A DNA stretch of 5,262 nt from Gemmatimonadota bacterium (GTDB lineage: Bacteria; Gemmatimonadota; Gemmatimonadetes; Longimicrobiales; Gaopeijiaceae), in the NCBI GenBank assembly GCA_018678395.1, contig JAHHMJ010000188.1, positions 1-5,262 of the forward strand. Reading direction: 5' to 3'. Shown piece by piece: positions 1 through 5,262 of the stretch. Made by a program: the position numbers and the translations under genes. The notes under the pieces are model-generated. The model was given only the letters and a program-made list of their open reading frames with translations. It was not told where the DNA came from and did not search any database. Each line of letters opens with the position of its first letter. Position 1 is the first letter of the stretch.

Positions 1-1075
1 TCCCTGGAGCGAAGCCGAGCTGGAGCGCCCAGGTCTCACCGCGGTCGATCCACTCCCGCTCGGAGGCGGCTCGCACCGGGTCCAGCGACGCGGCTGCGTC
101 CATCGCACCGACCACGGCGTGCCGGACCGCCCGTTCGAAGACCTCGCGGTGCAGATCGGGGTCGCCGCCCGCCCGATACCGCTGCCAATCCGAGTAGCGG
201 AGAAGGGCCGCGACGTCGCGCAGGAGACCGCGGTCCACCCTCCAGCCGGTGCCCTCGGCCAGGACGGCGTCATCAGCGGCGCCGGGGTCGGGCCCGTACG
301 CTGCACTCGAGCCGGGAGCCGCGTCGGCAGGAAGCGGCACGTCGTCGACACTGAAGTCCCGGAACCCCATCAGTTCGGCGACTTCCAGTGCGATGCGGGG
401 CCGCGCCTCCTCGAAGGCCACGGTGTCGCGGGCTTCGAGTCGAAGTACGTGGAAGCCGTACTGGGTCTCGACCACCGGACTGATCTCGTCCGGTGCGAGC
501 GCGGTTGCGGCGGCCCAGAACTCCGACACCCACGCCCCCTCTCGCCCCGGGGTGAGCAGTCCTTCGCGGCTCTCGGCGCCGGGCTCTTCGCTGACTTCCG
601 CGGCGACCCGCGCGAAGGGCTCGCCCGCCTGGATGCGGGCCAGCGCCGCCTCGGCCTTCCCGCGCGCAGCGGCCCGCGTCCGGTCGGTCTCATACCGGGC
701 CGAGAAGACCAGCAGGTGACGCACCGTCAGCTCCAGCTCGGGCTCGGTGCGGTACCGCGCCCGGAGGACCTCCTCGCCGACGCCGGCCGAGTCGAGGACC
801 TGCTGGGCGCGCGTCCGGCGCCAGAGCTGGGCCCGCGCCTGTCCGTCGATCCAGGGGCGGCCGAGGTCGGCGAGACTCGAGTCCGCGACCGCGGTCCCGA
901 AGGCGGCGAGTTCACCCAGCAGCAGCAGGCGATCGTCCGTGAGGCCCAGTACCTCCGAACTCTCGTAGGCCAGGTCGCCGACCTCCAGCGCCGGGGGCGC
1001 GTCGGCGCCGCACCCGGCGAGCATCGCCGCGGCACACAGGCCGATGATCCGTGGTACCTTGAAGTGAGCGTTCAC
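1..1075 (-). CDS. PpiC/parvulin-type peptidyl-prolyl isomerase lipoprotein (3' end outside window)
   Basis: Predicted envelope lipoprotein that would catalyse prolyl cis-trans isomerisation and act as a folding factor or chaperone for exported proteins. The visible 358 residues begin at a GTG (complement of 1073-1075). Residues 1-22 form a lipoprotein signal: basic start, hydrophobic stretch, and lipobox L19-A20-G21-C22. Residue 23 is Gly, not the Asp that retains lipoproteins in the inner membrane, so the outer membrane is likely. Residues 45-112 are a helical linker. Residues about 113-216 match a parvulin domain: His120 in VRHLLV, the GEPFARVA segment (151-158) and YGFHVLRL with His209. 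The usual GGDLG loop is degenerate (EGLLT, 171-175), so catalytic strength is uncertain. At least 140 further residues follow, rich in charged helices, as in SurA/PrsA-like chaperones. The reading frame is open to base 1, so the protein continues beyond the window. It is divergent from the plus-strand gene at 1169. No strong Shine-Dalgarno precedes the GTG; the start rests on the signal peptide. Confidence 0.85.
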   Translation of the reverse strand, partial: MNAHFKVPRIIGLCAAAMLAGCGADAPPALEVGDLAYESSEVLGLTDDRLLLLGELAAFGTAVADSSLADLGRPWIDGQARAQLWRRTRAQQVLDSAGVGEEVLRARYRTEPELELTVRHLLVFSARYETDRTRAAARGKAEAALARIQAGEPFARVAAEVSEEPGAESREGLLTPGREGAWVSEFWAAATALAPDEISPVVETQYGFHVLRLEARDTVAFEEARPRIALEVAELMGFRDFSVDDVPLPADAAPGSSAAYGPDPGAADDAVLAEGTGWRVDRGLLRDVAALLRYSDWQRYRAGGDPDLHREVFERAVRHAVVGAMDAAASLDPVRAASEREWIDRGETWALQLGFAPG

Positions 1076-1168
1076 GGCGGATGGTGGCAGAAGAGTCGAG
1101 GCCTCTCGCCCGTATGGGGTGCAAGGAAACGAGACGACGACGAAGCGATCGAGCGACGAGAGCGGACG
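1076..1168. other. Divergent intergenic region between lipoprotein and zinc-ribbon genes
   Basis: This 93-base gap separates two gene starts that point away from each other, so it should carry the promoters of both. I see no convincing -35/-10 pair. A TTGCAC on the minus strand (1119-1124) has no matching -10 at proper spacing. GAGGCCTC (1098-1105) is a short perfect palindrome but could be chance at this GC content. For the plus-strand gene, GAGAG (1158-1162) lies 6 bases before the ATG and is the best, weak, ribosome-binding candidate. Confidence 0.4.
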
Positions 1169-2200
1169 ATGTACACCACCTGCATGTTCTGCAAGAAAGA
1201 CCTGGGCCGAAACGAGCTGATCGAGTCGTTTCCAGTGGGCCGACGCCTCGCCTTCGACGAGTCGCGCGGGCGGCTGTGGGTGGTGTGCAAGCACTGCGAG
1301 CGCTGGAACCTCACGCCGCTCGAGGAGCGCTGGGAGGCCGTCGAAGCCTGCGAGCGGATCTTCCGCGAGACGCGGCTGCGAGCCCAGACCGAAAACGTCG
1401 GGTTGGCCCGCACCCGCGAGGGCCTGGAGCTGGTCCGGATCGGGCGCCCCCACCGGCGGGAGTTCGCCGCCTGGCGCTACGGGGACCAGTTCGGCCGCCG
1501 GAGGAAGAAGGCGATCCTCTACGGCGTGGGAGTCGGCGCCGCCGTGGCGGGCGTGTTGATCGGTGGTATGGCGACCGGCGTCCTGTCGGGCACTCTGGTG
1601 GCCCAGTCGGGCAACTTCGTCAACATCTTCCAGAACACGCGCGTCCGGGCCCGGATCAAGGATCCCGACGGCAAGATCGTGAAGATCAAGACGCCGCAGC
1701 TCCAGAAGGTCCAACTGCTGCCGTCGGACGACGAGCAGGGGTGGTCTCTGCTGGTACGGCCGCGGAAGAAGGGTGGCGCTCTGAGCTCGTCCGAAGACGA
1801 GTGGGCCCTCCACGGTGAAGAGGCGCGCAGCGCGGCTGCGGTGCTGGTGCCCGCGATCAATGCGACGGGCGGCAAGAAGGACCAGGTCCAGCACGCGGTC
1901 GCCACCCTCGAAGAGGCCGGGCACCCCGAGGAGTTCCTCCGTTCGGTGTCGGACAGCCTGCCCGCGCCGCGCTGGAACAAGAAGGGCCCGCCTCCTCTCA
2001 CCAGGGTCGACGCGCCCACTCGTCTGGCGCTCGAGATGGCCCTGCACGAGGAGCAGGAGATGCGGGCCATGCAGGGCGAGCTGTGGCGTCTGGAGAAGGC
2101 GTGGGAGGAGGCCGAGGAGATCGCCGGGATCGCCGACAACCTGCTCTTGCCCGAAAGTACCGACGAGACGCTGTCCGACCTCAGGGCCAGGAGTGCCTGA
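1169..2200 (+). CDS. Zinc-ribbon and single membrane-segment protein of unknown function
   Basis: A 343-aa protein that I cannot assign to a characterised family. Cys5-x-x-Cys8 and Cys40-x-x-Cys43 (VCKHCERWN) are spaced like a zinc ribbon or treble-clef metal site. Residues 50-114 are charged and probably helical, ending in a basic run (R110-K114). Residues about 115-145 are a Gly/Ala-rich hydrophobic segment, most likely a membrane helix; the basic flank predicts the zinc site in the cytoplasm. Residues 157-200 look beta-rich (RARIKDPDGKIVKIKT, then LLVRPRKK). Residues 284-325 are an acidic, probably coiled helix (ALEMALHEEQEMRAMQGEL). The frame is open upstream to 119, but that part is antisense to the lipoprotein gene and low-complexity in style. 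The ATG at 1169 is chosen because the Cys pair follows at once and the divergent gene begins at 1075. The 3' end overlaps the convergent mtnA by 20 bases. A membrane-anchored sensor or scaffold is possible, but this is inference only. Confidence 0.8.
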   Translation: MYTTCMFCKKDLGRNELIESFPVGRRLAFDESRGRLWVVCKHCERWNLTPLEERWEAVEACERIFRETRLRAQTENVGLARTREGLELVRIGRPHRREFAAWRYGDQFGRRRKKAILYGVGVGAAVAGVLIGGMATGVLSGTLVAQSGNFVNIFQNTRVRARIKDPDGKIVKIKTPQLQKVQLLPSDDEQGWSLLVRPRKKGGALSSSEDEWALHGEEARSAAAVLVPAINATGGKKDQVQHAVATLEEAGHPEEFLRSVSDSLPAPRWNKKGPPPLTRVDAPTRLALEMALHEEQEMRAMQGELWRLEKAWEEAEEIAGIADNLLLPESTDETLSDLRARSA

Positions 2201-3242
2201 CACCCTCGTCCGTGATCCAGGCGGTGACCAGTTCGGCCGGGGTGACGTCGAATGCCGGATTCCAGACCCCGGCCTCGGCGGGTACGGTGGTGCGGCCCAT
2301 GCCGCTCCGGACCTCGACCTCCCGACGCTGCTCGATCGGGATGTCGGCCCCCGTGGGGCAGTCCGGATCGAGCGTCGTGGTGGGGGCCAGGACGTAGAAC
2401 GGGACCCCGTGCCGATGCGCCAGAACGGCCAGGCCATAGGTGCCGATCTTGTTGGCGACGTCCCCGTTCGCGGCGATGCGGTCGGCGCCGACCAGGATCG
2501 CGTCCACCCGGGTCGACGACAGCAGTGCACCGGCCATCCCATCGGTCAGCACCGTCACGGCGATGCCGGCCCGGGCGAGCTCCCACGCCGTCAGGCGGGC
2601 CCCCTGCAGAAGGGGCCGCGTCTCGTCGGCGAACACCCGCAGGGCCCGCCCTCGGGCGTGGGCCAGGTACAGGGGAGACAGCGCCGTCCCGATCCCGCCT
2701 GTGGCGAGGGCGCCCGCGTTGCAGTGGGTGAGCACCGTGGTGGGATCGCTGGACGTCGGCAGCAGCTCGAGGGCGTGCGTGCCGATCGCCTCGCACATCC
2801 GCTGGTCCTCATCGTGGATTTCTCGAGCGAATCCCCGCAGTGCGGCTGCCGTCGCATCGGTGTCGGCCCCGGGGTGGTCGTCCGACCAGCCGTCCAACGA
2901 GGTGCGCATGCGCTGCAGCGCCCGGCCCAGATTCACCGCGGTGGGACGGGTCGCAGCCAGCACGGCCACGTCGTCGTCGAAGGCCCCACGCAGACGGGCG
3001 ACGTCCCGCTCCCCGCGCGCGGCCCGGTCGGACGCGAGGGCGGCGAGGGCATGGGCGCCGAACACGCCGAGCAGTGGCGCTCCCCGCACGCGGAGAAGAC
3101 GGATGGCTTCGGCCATGCTCTCGCGGTCGCTCAGGGTGTATTCGACTTCGTCCTCGGGCAGCCGGGTCTGATCGAGGATTACCAGCCCGCGACCGTCTGG
3201 GGTTGGGCGGACGGTCTCGAAGGGTAGCGAGGTGGTGGCCAC
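2181..3242 (-). CDS. mtnA: S-methyl-5-thioribose-1-phosphate isomerase (MtnA)
   Basis: Cytoplasmic enzyme of the methionine salvage pathway that converts 5-methylthioribose 1-phosphate to 5-methylthioribulose 1-phosphate. The 353-aa length fits the family. Signature motifs run in order: RVRGAP (51-56) at the sugar-phosphate site; LTHCNAGALAT (171-181) with the catalytic Cys174; FADETRPLLQGARLTAWEL (204-222); TDGMAG (233-238); VGADRIAANGDVANKIGTY (251-269) with the catalytic Asp254; and APTTTLDP (286-293). This full set separates MtnA from the related eIF2B-like proteins and ribose-1,5-bisphosphate isomerases. The frame is open further upstream to 3551, but that would overlap the preceding ATP-grasp gene and adds Arg-rich shadow sequence. 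The GTG at 3242 is preferred because AGGA lies 9 bases before it. It follows the ATP-grasp gene by 11 bases and is probably co-transcribed. No other methionine-salvage gene is visible, so its upstream and downstream steps must be encoded elsewhere. Confidence 0.95.
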   Translation of the reverse strand: MATTSLPFETVRPTPDGRGLVILDQTRLPEDEVEYTLSDRESMAEAIRLLRVRGAPLLGVFGAHALAALASDRAARGERDVARLRGAFDDDVAVLAATRPTAVNLGRALQRMRTSLDGWSDDHPGADTDATAAALRGFAREIHDEDQRMCEAIGTHALELLPTSSDPTTVLTHCNAGALATGGIGTALSPLYLAHARGRALRVFADETRPLLQGARLTAWELARAGIAVTVLTDGMAGALLSSTRVDAILVGADRIAANGDVANKIGTYGLAVLAHRHGVPFYVLAPTTTLDPDCPTGADIPIEQRREVEVRSGMGRTTVPAEAGVWNPAFDVTPAELVTAWITDEGVRHSWP

Positions 3243-3251
3243 CGGGCCGAG

Positions 3252-3255
3252 TCCT
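3252..3255 (-). promoter_or_regulatory. Ribosome binding site of mtnA, overlapping the upstream stop codon
   Basis: On the minus strand AGGA (complement of 3252-3255) lies 9 bases before the GTG at 3242 and shares bases with the TAG stop (complement of 3254-3256) of the ATP-grasp gene. This fixes the mtnA start and suggests that ribosomes finishing the ATP-grasp gene re-initiate on mtnA. Confidence 0.6.
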
Positions 3256-4468
3256 AGCCCGCTACGATGTGCAGGTGAGCGGCGATGTGCTCGGCCATGC
3301 GCCGGGTCGTGGCCAGGTCCGGGTGCCGGACGACCACGAGGCCGTCTCCGACGAGTACCTGTCGCCAGTCCCGGCGTGGCGCTCCGATCGGATTCAGGTC
3401 GAGGTCGACGATGTGCGGTCCGAACTCCGTCAGGATGGCCTCGAGCCCCTCGTAGCGACGTATGCGCCCCTGGCCGCGCGCGCGCTTGTAGATCCAGGCG
3501 GCGTTGTAGCGGCGCTCGACGGGTTGAGTGAATCGCCCCTGAACCACGCACTCCGCCCAGCCGCGGTAGGTATCGATGTCCGAGGAGTAGTTGATCAGGT
3601 CGACGAGGCCCGCGCCCGGCGAACGGGCGCCGATCTCCCCGAAGACCGCCTCTCCGTCACGGGTGCGATACCACTCCATGTGCGTGTAGCCGGTCTGGAA
3701 GCCCAGCGCCTTCAGGACCTGGAATCCCATCTCTCGACCCGCCGCCAGCTCGGGGAGATCGGGGTCGCGGTAGACGAGCGTGATCGGGCTGATCCACTCG
3801 TTTTCCTTCATGACGAGGGCGCGCGGGATGTACGTCGAGATGTTGTAGTGCTGGACCCGGCCGTCGACGCACAGGGTGTCGAAGGTCATGTCGTCGCCTT
3901 CGACGAACTCCTCCACGCTGACCTCGGTGACGGAGCGGAGCTGGGGCAGAATGGAGTCGAGCTGGTCGCGGGAGTAGACCTTGTATGTGCTCTCCGACCC
4001 CGCCCCCGCGATCGGCTTGACGATGACCGGGTAGCCGATCGCCTCGGCCGCCTCCACGACGCCGGCCGCGGTCGTAGCGCTGTAGTGGTGGGGTGTCCGG
4101 ATGCCCGCGGCGTCGAGGACCCGCTTCATGACCTCCTTGTCGCGAAACGGGATCGTCTGGTCGACGGTGAGACCGGGGAGCCCCAGTCGCTCCCGGATAC
4201 GGGCGGCGAGAATGACGTACGGCTCCCACAGGCACTCGACCCTGTGGATCGGCGTCCGCTGTGCGAGACGAGCGACCTGTTCGACGATGGCGGCATCATC
4301 TCCGAACGAGACCTGGACGTAGGCCGAGAGCGCCCCCGCCGCTTCGGGAGGGAGGTTCTCGCGGGGCTGATCGCCGAGGCCGAACACCGTCGCTCCTTCG
4401 GCTGCGAGTCCCTGAGTGAAGAACCGCATCTCCTTCGGGAAGCCGGGGGAGATCATGAGAACGTTCAC
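3254..4468 (-). CDS. ATP-grasp domain ligase-like enzyme, complete copy
   Basis: A 404-aa ATP-grasp protein, expected to activate a carboxylate as an acyl-phosphate with ATP and join it to an amine or other nucleophile; the substrates are unknown. Residues 1-105 form the pre-ATP-grasp Rossmann-like domain (VLMISPGFP at the start). The ATP-grasp fold begins near FRDKEVMKRVLDAAGI (108-123). GYPVIVKPIAGAGS (145-158) supplies ATP-contacting Lys151 and a flexible Gly loop. SVEEFVEGDD (184-193) matches the hinge/adenine-binding strand. HMEW (Glu265) and FGEIGARSPG (Glu278, Arg282) match the metal and phosphate site, except that Gly280 stands where Asn is usual in E-x-N-x-R. Residues 340-404 form a small C-terminal domain ending in GDGLVVVRHPD, as in biotin-carboxylase-like or L-amino-acid-ligase-like members. 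The start is a GTG with GAGG 6 bases upstream (4475-4478); Met5 is a poorer alternative. It lies 37 bases after its paralogue and 11 bases before mtnA. Confidence 0.88.
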   Translation of the reverse strand: MNVLMISPGFPKEMRFFTQGLAAEGATVFGLGDQPRENLPPEAAGALSAYVQVSFGDDAAIVEQVARLAQRTPIHRVECLWEPYVILAARIRERLGLPGLTVDQTIPFRDKEVMKRVLDAAGIRTPHHYSATTAAGVVEAAEAIGYPVIVKPIAGAGSESTYKVYSRDQLDSILPQLRSVTEVSVEEFVEGDDMTFDTLCVDGRVQHYNISTYIPRALVMKENEWISPITLVYRDPDLPELAAGREMGFQVLKALGFQTGYTHMEWYRTRDGEAVFGEIGARSPGAGLVDLINYSSDIDTYRGWAECVVQGRFTQPVERRYNAAWIYKRARGQGRIRRYEGLEAILTEFGPHIVDLDLNPIGAPRRDWRQVLVGDGLVVVRHPDLATTRRMAEHIAAHLHIVAG

Positions 4469-4474
4469 GGAGGG

Positions 4475-4478
4475 CCTC
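4475..4478 (-). promoter_or_regulatory. Ribosome binding site of the complete ATP-grasp gene
   Basis: GAGG on the minus strand sits 6 bases before the GTG at 4468, inside the 37-base gap between the two ATP-grasp genes. It supports the GTG over the in-frame ATG four codons later. Confidence 0.55.
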
Positions 4479-4505
4479 GGTGCGAGGGGGTCGAATCGGG
4501 GAGTG

Positions 4506-5262
4506 TCATCCCGCCTCCACGCGGAGCCGGGTCACGATGGTCCAGAGGGCGTTCTTCACGACCTCGGTGTCGGGGTGCCGGACGATGATGTACCCGTCGC
4601 CTTCGTACGTTCCCGAGATCGGCTGACCGGGGCGGGGCAGCCGACTCTCGACCACCAGCGGCCCCAGTTCTTCAGCGACCTCTTCGAGGCCGCGAATCCC
4701 GGCGATCGTCGACGCCCCCGGGCCTTGCGCGCGCAGGTATGCGGCACCCGCCGCGTAGCGTCGCGGTGGGGGCTCGAAGCGCCCGAAGACCATCGCCCGG
4801 GCCCACCCGTCGAACAGGTCGATCCCGTGCGCCCACGAGATGAGGTTCATGAAGCGGGCCCCGGGCGGCCGGGCCGCGACCTCCGAGATCGCAACGGATC
4901 CGTCGGGGCGCCGGAACCACTCCATGTGGCTCAGTCCTCGATCCATACCGAGAGCTCGCAGTGCGGGGCCGGCGGCCTCGCGGATCCGGGCGTATGCCGG
5001 ATCGTCAGCATGGCGAGGCAGCAGCACGCACCATTGGATCCACGGTTCCCGCACCACCTCGAGGGGGGACGGGTGGTAGTGGTTGATGGAGGCCCACACC
5101 AGTCGACCGTCGAGGGTCATCGAGTCGAAGGAGTGCTCGTCGCCGACCACGAACTCCTCGAGCAGGAGGGGGCGCGCCTCGCTCGGCGGCATCTCGGTCA
5201 GAAAGCGAGACAGCTCGACGCCACTCGAGAGCCTGTGCGTCCCGCGGGATCCGGATCCCGCC
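4506..5262 (-). CDS. Second ATP-grasp domain enzyme, paralogue of the neighbour (5' end outside window)
   Basis: Only the last 251 residues are visible; the frame is open to the window edge, and an ATG at 5192 is internal, not the start. The visible part begins inside the ATP-binding Gly loop (AGSGSRGTH, visible residues 1-9), which aligns with AGAGSESTY of the next gene. LLLEEFVVGDEHSFDS aligns with its SVEEFVEGDDMTFDT. HMEWFRRPDG (Glu114) and SEVAARPPGARF (Glu127, Arg131) are the metal/phosphate site, with Ala where Asn is usual. The C-terminal part ends in GDGYIIVRHPDTEVVKNAL, matching GDGLVVVRHPD of the paralogue. The two proteins are clearly homologous along the whole visible length, with nearly equal spacing but many substitutions, so the duplication is old and both look functional. 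By analogy about 150 N-terminal residues, including the ATP-binding Lys, lie beyond the window. Likely role: an ATP-dependent carboxylate-amine ligase step, substrate unknown, in an operon with the paralogue and mtnA. Confidence 0.87.
   Translation of the reverse strand, partial: AGSGSRGTHRLSSGVELSRFLTEMPPSEARPLLLEEFVVGDEHSFDSMTLDGRLVWASINHYHPSPLEVVREPWIQWCVLLPRHADDPAYARIREAAGPALRALGMDRGLSHMEWFRRPDGSVAISEVAARPPGARFMNLISWAHGIDLFDGWARAMVFGRFEPPPRRYAAGAAYLRAQGPGASTIAGIRGLEEVAEELGPLVVESRLPRPGQPISGTYEGDGYIIVRHPDTEVVKNALWTIVTRLRVEAG

Noticed and set aside
1096..1124. Minus-strand TTGCAC as a -35 box for the lipoprotein gene
   Set aside because: The hexamer at 17-base spacing is CCTCGA, unlike a -10 box.
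119..1168. Long plus-strand open frame upstream of the zinc-ribbon protein, in frame with it
   Set aside because: It is antisense to the lipoprotein gene, which has a lipobox and parvulin motifs. The plus-strand translation shows no domain and is Arg/Gly/Pro-rich shadow sequence typical of high GC.
2188..2199. Short inverted repeat CAGG-AGTG-CCTG near the convergent stops as a terminator
   Set aside because: The stem is only four pairs with no T-run, well within chance.
1519..2796. 425-residue minus-strand open frame spanning parts of the unknown gene and mtnA
   Set aside because: It crosses two well-supported genes in the wrong frame and has no recognisable motif.
1815..3227. 470-residue plus-strand open frame opposite mtnA
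   Set aside because: It is the antisense of the MtnA catalytic motifs and its composition is that of a shadow frame.
3243..3551. N-terminal extension of mtnA by 103 residues
   Set aside because: It would overlap nearly 300 bases of the ATP-grasp gene, is Arg-rich with no homology to MtnA, and a well-placed ribosome binding site marks the GTG at 3242.
2840..4588. 582-residue plus-strand open frame opposite the ATP-grasp gene
   Set aside because: It is the reverse-strand shadow of a gene with clear ATP-grasp motifs and shows only low-complexity Arg/Asp/Val-rich sequence.
5245..5260. Perfect 16-base palindrome CGGGATCCGGATCCCG
   Set aside because: It lies in the Gly-Ser codons of the ATP-binding loop of the second ATP-grasp gene, so protein coding explains it; there is no spacing or context suggesting an operator.

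Overview
This 5,262-base, strongly GC-rich window comes from a bacterial chromosome. It holds five protein-coding genes packed with almost no spare DNA. Four are on the minus strand and one on the plus strand. A lipoprotein with a clear lipobox and a parvulin-type folding domain suggests a diderm (Gram-negative-type) bacterium. The mix of this lipoprotein, a zinc-ribbon/membrane protein of unknown function and tandem ATP-grasp enzymes reminds me of Gemmatimonadota or a similar high-GC environmental lineage. That placement rests on memory of protein style, not on a search, and is weak.

Layout, left to right: (1) 1-1075, minus: lipoprotein with a PpiC/parvulin peptidyl-prolyl isomerase domain, GTG start, C-terminus cut off by the window edge. 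(2) 1076-1168: a 93-base divergent intergenic gap. (3) 1169-2200, plus: 343-aa protein with two CxxC pairs near the N-terminus, one hydrophobic segment and a helical acidic C-terminus; function unknown. (4) 2181-3242, minus: mtnA, methylthioribose-1-phosphate isomerase, whose 3' end overlaps the previous gene tail to tail by 20 bases. (5) 3254-4468, minus: complete ATP-grasp enzyme. (6) 4506-5262, minus: a second, paralogous ATP-grasp enzyme, N-terminus cut off by the window edge.

Genes 6, 5 and 4 read in that order on the minus strand with gaps of 37 and 11 bases, and look like one operon. The ribosome binding site of mtnA overlaps the stop codon of the ATP-grasp gene before it, so the two are probably translated in a coupled way. 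MtnA is a methionine-salvage enzyme. The two ATP-grasp proteins should join a carboxylate to an amine or similar nucleophile using ATP, but their substrates cannot be read from sequence. The most interesting feature is this pair of diverged, adjacent ATP-grasp paralogues. Both carry Gly or Ala where the usual metal-binding Asn of the E-x-N-x-R motif is expected, and they are linked to mtnA. No RNA genes, mobile elements, CRISPR arrays or convincing terminators were seen.
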